Source of the DNA: Tomitella fengzijianii
GTDB taxonomy: Bacteria > Actinomycetota > Actinomycetes > Mycobacteriales > Mycobacteriaceae
Reading direction: 5' to 3'
Assembly (NCBI RefSeq): GCF_007559025.1
Contig: NZ_CP041765.1
Span: 2,352,679-2,416,678, forward strand
Length of the DNA stretch: 64,000 nt
Part shown: positions 8,973-15,666 of the stretch, piece after piece
How the letters are laid out: each line of letters starts with the position of its first letter
Numbering within the stretch: the stretch's first letter is position 1
Notes under the pieces: model-generated
What the model saw: the letters and a program-made list of their open reading frames with translations, nothing else
What the model was told of the DNA's origin: nothing
The model's database searches: none
Made by a program: the position numbers and the translations under genes

Positions 8973-11201
8973 TCACTCCCGCAGTGCGCGTCCCGTCGAG
9001 GTGTCGCCGATGCCGTCGACGAGCCCCGTGTAAAGCACCCGTCCACCGTGGCGGCCGGGGCCGGGGCCGAGGTCGATGAGCCAGTCGGCCACCCGGATCA
9101 CCTCGAGGTTGTGCTCGATGACGACGACGGTATGGCCGTGGTCGATGAGGTCGTAGAGTACCGATATGAGCCGTGCGGTGTCGCTGAGGTGCAGTCCCGT
9201 CGTCGGCTCATCAAGCAGGTAGATGCTCGGCTCGATCGCGTCCCGCAGCTCCTTCGCGATCTTCACCCGCTGCGCCTCACCCCCCGAGAGCGTGTTCAGC
9301 GGCTGCCCCAGTGCGAGATAGCCCAGCCCGACCCGGTCGAGGTGCACGAGCCGCGACCGTATCGCCGGCTCAGCGAGCCGATCGATCGCCTCGCTGACCG
9401 TCAGGTGCTCGACGTCGGCGATGGACAGCCCGTCGACGGTGTGGGCAAGCGCCTCAGCGGTGAATCTCGCCCCCTGGCACGTCGGGCACGTCGTCTCCTG
9501 CACGTCCATGAACGCGAGATCGGTGTAGACGATTCCGAGGCCTTTGCACACCGGGCAGCCGCCGTCCGAGTTCGCGCTGAACAGTCCGACGGCTGCACCG
9601 GTGATCCTTGAGAAGTGCCTTCGCAGCGCCTGCGCGATGCCCGTGTACGTGATCGGAGTCGATCGACGATTGGCCGACACCGGCTTCTGACCGATCGTGA
9701 TCGCCCCGTGCTGAGCCGAGAGTTCGGCTGCCAGACTCGACTTTCCGGATCCTGCGACCCCGGTGAGGACGGTGAGCACACCGCGGGGAATGTCGACGGT
9801 GACGCCGTCGAGGTTGTTCGTCCTCGCATTCACGATCGTGGCCCAACCTGTCGGGCTCCTCGGCGTCGGCGTCGTCGGCGCAGGTGCCCTCAGTGCTCGG
9901 CCCGTCGGTCCGTCCGAGTCGAGGAGACCGCGGAAGCTTCCCTGGAACACAAGGCGGCCGCCGTCGCGGCCGGGTCCGGGGCCGATCTCGATGATCTCGT
10001 CGGCGCAGGCCATGACGGCGGGGTCGTGTTCGACGACGAGGACGGTGTTTCCACGGTCGCGAAGCCGGCAGAGAACCTCGACCATCGCGGCGACGTCGTG
10101 GGGGTGGAGTCCCACGGTCGGCTCGTCGAAGACGTAGAGCATCTCGATGAGGCTCGACCCGAGGTGCTTGACGGCCTTGATGCGCTGGGACTCACCGCCG
10201 GAGAGAGAGGAGGTTGCGCGGGCGAGGTGGAGGTACCCGAGGCCGATCCCATCCATTGCGTCGAGTCGCTCGAGCAGGGCGGCGGCGACGCTGGCCACCT
10301 CCGTCCGGCCCAGACGCGCCACCACGTCGCGCAGTTCGGGGATTTCGATGCGGGCCAGTTCGCCGACCGTGCGGCCGTCGACGGTGGCGCTCCGGGCGGC
10401 CGCATTGAGGCGCTCGCCATGGCAGTCCGGACACATCGTGGAGCGGGTGAACTCGGCGACCGTCTTCAGCTTGCGTTCGGAGACCGTCTCGGAGGTCCGC
10501 AAGTAGATCCGCTCGAAGCGGTCGGCAACGCCTTCGTAGTCCTTCGGCACTTCGACGGCGAGGGACTCGGCCCAACGCCCGCCGTAAAGCAGGGCGTCGA
10601 CGTGCTCCCGGGGCCAATCGCCCAACGGCGCGTCGACGGCGAAGACTCCGAGCTCCGCGTACTTCCGGTACCAATACCGGCCCTCCCCGAAGCCGGGCAG
10701 GACGATCGCTCCTTCGTCGAGCCTGCGGCCCAGGTCGAGGAACTTCTCGACGTCGGGCGCGACGACCTCCCCGATCCCCGAACAGGTCGGGCACATGCCC
10801 GAAGGGTCGTTGAAGGAGAATGCCGAGGACTCGCCGACGTGCGGCTTGCTCAGCCGGGAGAAGATGAGACGTAGATACGTCCAAGTGTCGGTGACCGTGC
10901 CGACGGTCGAGCGCGCGTTTCCGCCGAGTCGTCGTTGACCGATGACGATGACGGGTGAGAGCCCCTCGATGCTGCCGGCCTCGGGCCGCGTCCACTTGGG
11001 CAGGCGATTGCGGGTGAACGGCGGGTAGGTCTCGTTGAGCTCGGCACCCGCCTCGGCTGCGATGGTGTCGAAGACCAACGACGACTTCCCCGAACCGGAG
11101 ACGCCTGCGATGACGACGAGGAGACCCCGACGGATGTCCAGGTCAAGGTGGTCGAGGTTGTTCGTCACGGCTTGTCGGATGCGAATGGTCCGGTCACTCA
11201 T
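8973..11201 (-). CDS. Short UvrA-like ABC ATPase (UvrA2/DrrC type)
   Basis: A 742-residue, two-nucleotide-binding-domain protein related to UvrA but about 200 residues shorter than excision-repair UvrA. Domain I has GVSGSGKSSLVFD, LSGGESQRIKA and YVFDEPTVGLHPHD; domain II has GVAGSGKSSLAAEL, LSGGEAQRVKIAKEL and IYLLDEPTTGLH. Zinc-module cysteine pairs remain (CPTCSG, CPDCHG, CPVCKG, CPTCQG). Such class-II UvrA proteins lack the full UvrB-binding region and are linked to tolerance of DNA-intercalating drugs (DrrC of Streptomyces is an example). It is divergent from a broken WYL-type regulator, probably its former controller. Confidence 0.9.
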   Translation of the reverse strand: MSDRTIRIRQAVTNNLDHLDLDIRRGLLVVIAGVSGSGKSSLVFDTIAAEAGAELNETYPPFTRNRLPKWTRPEAGSIEGLSPVIVIGQRRLGGNARSTVGTVTDTWTYLRLIFSRLSKPHVGESSAFSFNDPSGMCPTCSGIGEVVAPDVEKFLDLGRRLDEGAIVLPGFGEGRYWYRKYAELGVFAVDAPLGDWPREHVDALLYGGRWAESLAVEVPKDYEGVADRFERIYLRTSETVSERKLKTVAEFTRSTMCPDCHGERLNAAARSATVDGRTVGELARIEIPELRDVVARLGRTEVASVAAALLERLDAMDGIGLGYLHLARATSSLSGGESQRIKAVKHLGSSLIEMLYVFDEPTVGLHPHDVAAMVEVLCRLRDRGNTVLVVEHDPAVMACADEIIEIGPGPGRDGGRLVFQGSFRGLLDSDGPTGRALRAPAPTTPTPRSPTGWATIVNARTNNLDGVTVDIPRGVLTVLTGVAGSGKSSLAAELSAQHGAITIGQKPVSANRRSTPITYTGIAQALRRHFSRITGAAVGLFSANSDGGCPVCKGLGIVYTDLAFMDVQETTCPTCQGARFTAEALAHTVDGLSIADVEHLTVSEAIDRLAEPAIRSRLVHLDRVGLGYLALGQPLNTLSGGEAQRVKIAKELRDAIEPSIYLLDEPTTGLHLSDTARLISVLYDLIDHGHTVVVIEHNLEVIRVADWLIDLGPGPGRHGGRVLYTGLVDGIGDTSTGRALRE

Positions 11202-11263
11202 GGATTCGACACTATGGCCAGATCCGGCCGGATCCTGACCGCAATTCGTGGAATCGTCGGGAC

Positions 11264-11389
11264 GTGGCCGATGTGACCCGAAGTATGCTCGATCTGCTCG
11301 CCCTGCTGCAGACGAAGCGGCGGTTCACGGGTGCCGAACTCGTCACCCGCCCCGGCGTGAGCGAACGGACCGTCCGCCGCGAACCGGGC
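11264..11389 (+). pseudogene. Truncated WYL/HTH transcriptional regulator (5' remnant)
   Basis: A GTG at 11264 opens a frame encoding about 42 residues that closely resemble the N-terminus of YafY/WYL regulators: MLDLLALLQTKRRFTG followed by the recognition-helix segment SERTVRRE. Homology then stops abruptly at about 11389, where the sequence becomes the 3' end of the oppositely oriented RidA gene (stop at 11391). The remaining roughly 270 codons are missing. The fragment is divergent from the UvrA-like gene, the usual place for its regulator, so a deletion or the arrival of the RidA-HxlR pair probably removed the body of the gene. Confidence 0.7.
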
Positions 11390-11390
11390 G

Positions 11391-11789
11391 TCACTCCAGA
11401 ACGGCGGTGGCCTCGACTTCGACGAGCACGTCCGGCTCGAAAAGGCACTCGACGCCGATCAGCGACGCCGGTGGCATCGGGGTCGGCAGTGCGAGCTCGC
11501 CGGCCACCCGGTCGACGCCGGCCAGGAACGGCGCCATCATCTCCGGTTCCCACCCTGCGACGTAGAAGGTCAGCCGAACGACGTCGCCGAAGGACGCCCC
11601 CGCACCGTTCAACCCGGTCGCGGTGTTCCGCAACGCCTGCGCGACCTGGCCGGCAAGGTCACCGGCCGTGTCGGCCGTCATGCCGACCTGGCCGGCGACG
11701 TGGACGTGACGGGTACCGCTGCCGATGGCGACCTGCCGGTAGGGAACGTCTTGGCTCATGCCGTCGGGGCTGAACAGCTGTACGGACAT
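11391..11789 (-). CDS. RidA family protein
   Basis: A 132-residue Rid (YjgF/YER057c/UK114) protein. The fold signature is seen in VHVAGQVGMTADTAGDLAGQ and DVVRLTFYVAGW. Canonical RidA deaminates reactive enamine/imine intermediates using a conserved Arg near the C-terminus; that Arg is not evident in PPASLIGVECLFEPDVLVEVEATA, so this is probably a Rid3-7-type paralogue rather than true RidA. GGAGG seven to eleven bases upstream supports ATG 11789. It is divergent from the HxlR gene, which likely regulates it. Confidence 0.85.
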   Translation of the reverse strand: MSVQLFSPDGMSQDVPYRQVAIGSGTRHVHVAGQVGMTADTAGDLAGQVAQALRNTATGLNGAGASFGDVVRLTFYVAGWEPEMMAPFLAGVDRVAGELALPTPMPPASLIGVECLFEPDVLVEVEATAVLE

Positions 11790-11869
11790 CGGGATCGCCT
11801 CCTGTTGAACGGATGTGGTTTCTCATTGATACTTGGTTCATCCAGGACACTTCAACGAGACCAGGTTTC

Positions 11870-12292
11870 ATGACCGATACCTCAGACGATTCCGGCCACG
11901 AGCTCACCATCGACGCACCACACCGGGAGCTGCTCGATCAGGTCCTCGACAAGTGGTCGCTCAGCGTTCTGGGCGAGCTCTGCGAGCGCCCCTGCCGCTT
12001 CAACCAGCTCCGTCGAGCCATCCCGGCGGTCACGCAGAAATCCCTGACGGCGACGCTGCGCCGGCTGGAGCGCAACGGCATCATCGAGCGCGTAGTGCTC
12101 GGCACCCGCCCGGTGGCTGTCGAGTACCGGATCACCCCCCTGGGCAAAACGCTGCGGCCCCCGGTCGATGTCCTGCTGGAGTGGGCCGAGGCCCATGGGC
12201 CCGAGATCGAACGCGCCCGTGAGCACTTCGACGCCGAGGTACTCACCCTCGGCGGACAGTCCTACCGGACCAAACCCGCCGAAACCTCATGA
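11870..12292 (+). CDS. HxlR-family winged-helix regulator
   Basis: A 140-residue HxlR/MarR-like DNA-binding protein. The winged-helix core runs from DQVLDKWSLSVLGEL through RFNQLRRAIPAVTQKSLTATLRRLE to VEYRITPLGKTL, the standard HxlR pattern. ATG 11870 is selected; an in-frame upstream ATG at 11813 would extend into the probable divergent promoter region. Its head-to-head placement with the RidA-family gene is the common HxlR-target layout. The inducing signal is unknown. Confidence 0.9.
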   Translation: MTDTSDDSGHELTIDAPHRELLDQVLDKWSLSVLGELCERPCRFNQLRRAIPAVTQKSLTATLRRLERNGIIERVVLGTRPVAVEYRITPLGKTLRPPVDVLLEWAEAHGPEIERAREHFDAEVLTLGGQSYRTKPAETS

Positions 12293-12317
12293 CCGCACAG
12301 ACCGACAACCAGAGCGG

Positions 12318-13334
12318 TCAAAGTTCCCCCGTCACGTAGGGGTCAGACTTCGCCCGCCGTTGACACGCGTGGAGCATCCGGGCTGCCGCCGTCCGCACCC
12401 GGTCCCGGAGCTCGTCCGGACGCTCGATGACCACCTCGCAGCCGAGCGCCGCGATCACGGACGGTAGCCAGTCCAGGCTCTCCGCGTGGATCTCCACCCG
12501 GTGCCAGGGCAGGGCGCCGTCACGCGGCTCGTCCGACGCACGGCCCAGCTGTTCGAGTCGGGCCACGCTGCGCGGGAGCTGGGCGCGGATGTGCTCCTCG
12601 GTCTCCCGGATACGGAGCACAACCTGCCACTGGTAGTCGGCGTCGGCGAAGATGTCGAGAAGATGACTTCCCATTCCAGGGTGCTGCGATGGCGCGAACG
12701 TCGTCGGCAGCGATCGGGCGGTCCGGATCCGATCCACACGGAACGTGCGTTCCTCCTGCCTGCCGGTGTCGAACGCGACGAGATACCACCGCCCCGAGTG
12801 CGTCACCAGGCCATAGGGGTGGATCTCGCGTCGCGTAGGAACATCGTCACCGCTGAGGTAGCGCAGGTCGACGACGCGCCGAAGGTCCACGGCTTCGGCC
12901 AGGGTCAGCATCACGCCAGGGTCAGGGGCAACGCGTTCCCGCCGAGACGTGCGCGTCATCACGGCGAGCAGTGTCTCGACCCGCGCGACGTCAGCTGTCG
13001 GCAATGCCCGTGTGATCTTGGCCAGGGCGGTCTGCTCGGCAATCTCCGGGTCGTGTGCCGCCGACTGTGCCCGGACGAGCCCGAGAATGACCGCGACCGC
13101 TTCCTTGTCGCTGAACATGAGCGGAAGAACCCGTTGGCCGGGTGCGAGCCGATAGCCGCCGTAGCGGCCTCGTAGCGTCTCGACGGGCACCCCCAGGTCG
13201 TGAAGACGCTTGACATCCCTGCGCACCGTCCGCTCGTCCACGCCGAGGCGTTCTGCAATCTCGGCAACAGTGCGCATCTGCGCGGACTGCAGCAGCTCCA
13301 AAAGCTGCAACGCCCGGGCGGTGGTGTCGGCCAT
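12318..13334 (-). CDS. WYL-domain HTH transcriptional regulator (YafY family)
   Basis: A 338-residue regulator. An N-terminal HTH_11 domain (MRTVAEIAERLGVDERTVRR) is followed by the WYL domain (VDLRYLSGDDVPTRREIHPYGL, SGRWYLVAFDTGR, TFRVDRIRTA) and a WCX C-terminal extension. WYL domains bind nucleic-acid-derived or other small ligands. ATG 13334 is chosen at MADTTARALQ; upstream in-frame ATGs exist at 13346 and 13355. It is divergent from a VOC-domain gene, with an inverted repeat between them, so this is probably a self-contained regulator-target pair. It is an intact relative of the broken regulator at 11264. Confidence 0.92.
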   Translation of the reverse strand: MADTTARALQLLELLQSAQMRTVAEIAERLGVDERTVRRDVKRLHDLGVPVETLRGRYGGYRLAPGQRVLPLMFSDKEAVAVILGLVRAQSAAHDPEIAEQTALAKITRALPTADVARVETLLAVMTRTSRRERVAPDPGVMLTLAEAVDLRRVVDLRYLSGDDVPTRREIHPYGLVTHSGRWYLVAFDTGRQEERTFRVDRIRTARSLPTTFAPSQHPGMGSHLLDIFADADYQWQVVLRIRETEEHIRAQLPRSVARLEQLGRASDEPRDGALPWHRVEIHAESLDWLPSVIAALGCEVVIERPDELRDRVRTAAARMLHACQRRAKSDPYVTGEL

Positions 13335-13353
13335 GACACCGATCATCCCTCGC

Positions 13354-13378
13354 ATACCGGACAACTCCCGCCCGGTAT
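13354..13378. promoter_or_regulatory. Inverted repeat between WYL regulator and VOC gene
   Basis: ATACCGG (13354-13360) and CCGGTAT (13372-13378) form a perfect 7-bp inverted repeat with an 11-base spacer in the divergent 113-base intergenic region. Its place suggests an operator used by the WYL protein on both genes; this is inference from position and symmetry. Confidence 0.45.
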
Positions 13379-13447
13379 CGCAAATATCGTCGTGACCGCG
13401 GCCAGGTTCGTCGGCCGCATCCATGTCCACCGCAGAAGGAGACCGCC

Positions 13448-13864
13448 ATGCAGTTGGCAGCCACCCGCATCATCACCGACGACGTCGATGCCCTCGTCGC
13501 GTTCTACGAGGCGGCGACCGGTATCGCAGCCGTGCGCCTTCACCCGTTGTTCGCCGAGCTGCGCACCCCATCCGGCACTCTGGCCATAGCGAGCACGGCC
13601 ACGGTCCCGCTGCTCGGGGACGACGTCGCCGAAGCCCACGCCAATCGCAGCGTCATGTTCGATTTCCTCGTCGACGACGTCGACGAGACCAATACAGCAC
13701 TCCGGGACGTCGTCGAAGTGTTCGTCAAGGAGCCGACTGACATGCCATGGGGTAATCGCTCGCTCCTCGTCAGGGACCCGGACGGCAACCTGATCAACTT
13801 CTTCACACCGATCAGCAGCGATGCCCGGGACCGATTTCCCAATGAACTACACAACGAGAACTGA
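13448..13864 (+). CDS. VOC-family (glyoxalase/bleomycin-resistance fold) protein
   Basis: A 138-residue vicinal-oxygen-chelate protein with paired beta-alpha-beta-beta-beta modules: N-terminal ATRIITDDVDALVAFYEAAT and C-terminal WGNRSLLVRDPDGNLINFFT. VOC proteins include glyoxalases, dioxygenases and drug-sequestering proteins; nothing here narrows the substrate. GAAGGAG lies just upstream of ATG 13448. It is divergent from the WYL regulator gene. Confidence 0.9.
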   Translation: MQLAATRIITDDVDALVAFYEAATGIAAVRLHPLFAELRTPSGTLAIASTATVPLLGDDVAEAHANRSVMFDFLVDDVDETNTALRDVVEVFVKEPTDMPWGNRSLLVRDPDGNLINFFTPISSDARDRFPNELHNEN

Positions 13865-14246
13865 ACCGTTTCGACACCCCGAGCCGCTCGCGCCGATACT
13901 CATTCGATGCCGGCACTGTCGAGGAGGAGTTTTGTCCGTCCAGCCGTAGCGATGAGGATTACCGAACCCGCGCTCGGTCTCAGACCCATCCCTCGTGAAC
14001 GTCGAAGCGGGGCATCCGATCAGTGCATGCCCCGCTTCGCTCCGCCGCCCTGGCCGAAACCGACACGTCTGCGACTGCCGCCGCGGCTTCTTCCCCGCAA
14101 GCCCAAGGTTCTGCGGGCCGACTGAAAACCCTCGTCAGCCAACGGATTCCATGGACGTCGAGCATTCCGACCCTACTGGACCGCACTCCAGTGGCGACCC
14201 CCGAGCGGTTGACATCAACCTAGGGACGCCCCCGCCGAGAGCGTAC
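13865..14246. other. Non-coding stretch with one hairpin
   Basis: No open frame in this 382-base stretch resembles a protein family. A 13-bp perfect hairpin lies at 14003-14039 (arms CGAAGCGGGGCAT and ATGCCCCGCTTCG, 11-base loop), without a following T run, so it may be a weak terminator or an element end. The stretch ends at the duplicated mutM tail and may be degraded DNA from an earlier insertion. Confidence 0.5.
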
Positions 14247-14388
14247 TCACCGTCTCCGCTGGCAGCGGGGGCAGAAGTAGCTCGAGCGGTTCATGAACTG
14301 CGCCCGCTCGATCGGGGTGCCGCACCGTCGGCACGGCTCCCCCGCACGCCCGTAGACGTTGAGGCTCCGGGAGAAGTACCCCGACTCG
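14247..14388 (-). pseudogene. Duplicated 3' end of mutM (zinc-finger segment only)
   Basis: On the minus strand this segment encodes [18 protein letters not shown], then [12 protein letters not shown] and [12 protein letters not shown], with its own TGA at 14247. It matches the last 47 or so residues of the intact mutM at 15667-16653, including all four zinc-finger cysteines. At the DNA level 14257-14386 aligns without gaps to 15689-15818, with about 18 mismatches in 130 by hand count. Homology begins abruptly at the SGYF codons and no upstream mutM coding sequence is present. The copy is the distal boundary of the islet between the two mutM ends. Confidence 0.85.
14257..14386. repeat. Direct repeat, distal copy (mutM-tail repeat)
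   Basis: This 130-bp segment is the left member of a direct repeat; the right member is 15689-15818 inside mutM. Two long identical runs are shared: 14287-14306 with 15719-15738 (20 bp) and 14357-14381 with 15789-15813 (25 bp). Either could have served as a recombination core. Confidence 0.8.
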
Positions 14389-14406
14389 ACTCGTTTGTGA
14401 CATCGA

Positions 14407-14444
14407 TGAATCGTCAGTCGAATGATCATTCGACTGACGATTCA
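14407..14444. repeat. 38-bp perfect palindrome
   Basis: The left arm is TGAATCGTCAGTCGAATGA and the right arm is its exact reverse complement, with no loop. It starts 29 bases after the HepT stop codon and about 20 bases from the duplicated mutM tail. It could terminate the minus-strand hepT transcript, form a cruciform, or be a recombinase-recognition site at the islet edge. Long zero-loop palindromes are rare in chromosomal DNA. Confidence 0.75.
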
Positions 14445-14472
14445 ATGAGGTGTCTGCACGTTCTGGGTCGGA

Positions 14473-14769
14473 TCAGTCGTCGGCGACGTGGTCCCGCAGC
14501 GCCTCGGCGAGCGGCGGGAGGTAGGTGTCGACGACATCGCGGACAACATCGACGTCGACCCCGAAGTACTGATGGACGAGGATGTTGCGGAGTCCTCGGA
14601 TCTGTGGCCAGCCGATCTCCGGGTGCGCGTCGGTGATCTCCGCCGGGAGATGGTTCACGGCTTCGCCGATGATCTGCAGGTTGCCCTCGATCGCGTCCTC
14701 GGCCATCTCCACGACATCCCCATCGCCGTCCAGAGCGCCGACATACCGACGGCACCGCTCGACGGCCAC
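14473..14769 (-). CDS. hepT: HepT-like HEPN-domain toxin (DUF86)
   Basis: A 98-residue HEPN ribonuclease of the DUF86/HepT family. The active-site motif R-x4-H-x-Y is visible as RNILVHQY; in the HepT-MntA systems studied so far the toxin cuts RNA and is silenced by AMPylation of this Tyr. GTG 14769 is the only standard start codon after the preceding in-frame TGA, yet the twelve codons before it (AWRVTDVL and so on) look family-like, so the N-terminus is uncertain or slightly degraded. It follows mntA by 36 bases on the same strand, the usual two-gene layout. Confidence 0.85.
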   Translation of the reverse strand: MAVERCRRYVGALDGDGDVVEMAEDAIEGNLQIIGEAVNHLPAEITDAHPEIGWPQIRGLRNILVHQYFGVDVDVVRDVVDTYLPPLAEALRDHVADD

Positions 14770-14805
14770 CAGGACGTCAGTGACGCGCCAGGCCGGCGTC
14801 GCGGC

Positions 14806-15135
14806 TCACAACGCGACCGCGTCGGCGAGGGCGGAGGCCGGGATCGGGCGCTTGAGCAACTGCACCGGGAACACGTCGATGTCGTCGCGACCGAACAGTG
14901 CCTGCGTTTCCTCCATCAGTCCGGAGGCCCGCATGAGGAGATTGCCGTCTTCGGGATCCATCTCGACGAGGATGTCGATGTCGGAGTCAGAGTGCGCGGT
15001 GCCCCGAGCGACGGAGCCGAAGAGCTTCGGATTGGTCGCGCCGTACTTGACCAGCAGCGCCTGAAACTCGCCTCGGCGCTCCTCGATGGGCTCGCGCAGG
15101 GCGAGCGTCTCGGGCGTCACGACGGTCTTCGGCAT
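14806..15135 (-). CDS. mntA: MntA-like minimal nucleotidyltransferase antitoxin
   Basis: A 109-residue MNT-type nucleotidyltransferase. The catalytic motif GSVARGTAHSDSDIDILVE shows the GSX10DXD signature needed for nucleotide transfer. In characterised pairs MntA neutralises HepT by transferring AMP to the toxin's tyrosine. ATG 15135 opens the gene and a TATCCT hexamer lies only a few bases upstream, suggesting a leaderless or near-leaderless transcript. Both genes appear intact, so the module could be active. It sits between the duplicated mutM ends. Confidence 0.88.
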   Translation of the reverse strand: MPKTVVTPETLALREPIEERRGEFQALLVKYGATNPKLFGSVARGTAHSDSDIDILVEMDPEDGNLLMRASGLMEETQALFGRDDIDVFPVQLLKRPIPASALADAVAL

Positions 15136-15326
15136 GCCTTCAGGATACCGGCAACGCGCCCGTCACAGCCAGGATCCGAGGGCCACCGCCTCATCGACGA
15201 ACCGCCGGATCTTCGCCCTTGTTTGACCTCACCATCCAAGTGTCTGGTTCTCGTTCCGACCGTGACCATTCGGCGAGACGGCGTGCCTTCCTCAACCGAG
15301 TAGGCGAGCGATACCGTCAGGAAACC

Positions 15327-15354
15327 TGGACTCGGGCCCGCTCCGCGCTATCCT
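15327..15354 (+). promoter_or_regulatory. Possible promoter ahead of the Abi_2 remnant
   Basis: TGGACT (15327-15332) and TATCCT (15349-15354) are separated by 16 bases. Transcription would begin near 15361, just before the hairpin at 15367-15397. The -10 match is good and the -35 match is moderate. Confidence 0.4.
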
Positions 15355-15403
15355 CGCATCATCACCATCAGCCCGTTGCCACAAGACGCGGGCTGATTTT
15401 CTT
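15355..15403 (+). ncRNA. Candidate small RNA upstream of the Abi_2 gene remnant
   Basis: Directly after the promoter-like hexamers there is a 9-bp stem, ATCAGCCCG (15367-15375) and CGGGCTGAT (15389-15397), with a 13-base loop, followed by TTTCTTT. This is a terminator-like end 21 bases before the Abi_2 start codon. Abi_2/AbiF genes in other bacteria are known to carry a conserved small RNA immediately upstream (the abiF RNA motif), so the arrangement may be a relic of such an RNA-toxin system. Only position and shape are seen; covariance with that family was not tested. Confidence 0.3.
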
Positions 15404-15417
15404 TCCCGGCGAGGACC

Positions 15418-15666
15418 ATGACGGAGTACACGAAGCCGTGGCTGTCCGTTGACGAGCAGATCGATCGACTGTCAGGGCACGGGGTCGAAATCGAGGATCG
15501 CGGCCGAGCCGCGTCGGTTCTGCAGGCGGCCGGCTACTACCGCCCCACCGACTACCACTACCCGTTCCGCGAATCAGCGACCTGCGTCGGCGATCAAGGT
15601 CGCGCGCAGATCCGGATTCTCTGCGAATACATGGTGGTTCTCTTGCAGACCCGAGCGAGCAGGCTT
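15418..15666 (+). pseudogene. Truncated Abi_2/AbiF-family abortive infection gene
   Basis: ATG 15418 opens a frame whose first 70 or so residues look like the N-terminus of Abi_2-family HEPN proteins: MTEYTKPWLSVDEQIDRL, RAASVLQAAGYYRPTDYHYPF and GRAQIRILCEY. After about 15628 resemblance ends and the frame runs into mutM antisense sequence. Full-length family members are about 300 residues, so more than three quarters is missing, including the expected HEPN catalytic motif. The gene therefore cannot be functional; it marks the junction between the islet and the mutM 3' end. Confidence 0.7.

Noticed and set aside
13907-14125. Short plus-strand frame after the VOC gene
   Set aside because: Arg/Pro-rich, no ribosome-binding site, spans the hairpin at 14003-14039, and no family is recognisable.
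14247-14429. A free-standing 60-residue zinc-finger protein
   Set aside because: The sequence is a copy of the mutM C-terminus; upstream codons are unrelated and include the palindrome, so it is treated as a gene fragment.
15163-15230. Minus-strand tail-like codons (RAKIRRFVDEAVALGSWL) upstream of mntA
   Set aside because: Looks like the end of a lost gene, but the frame is closed by a stop four codons upstream, leaving too little to name.
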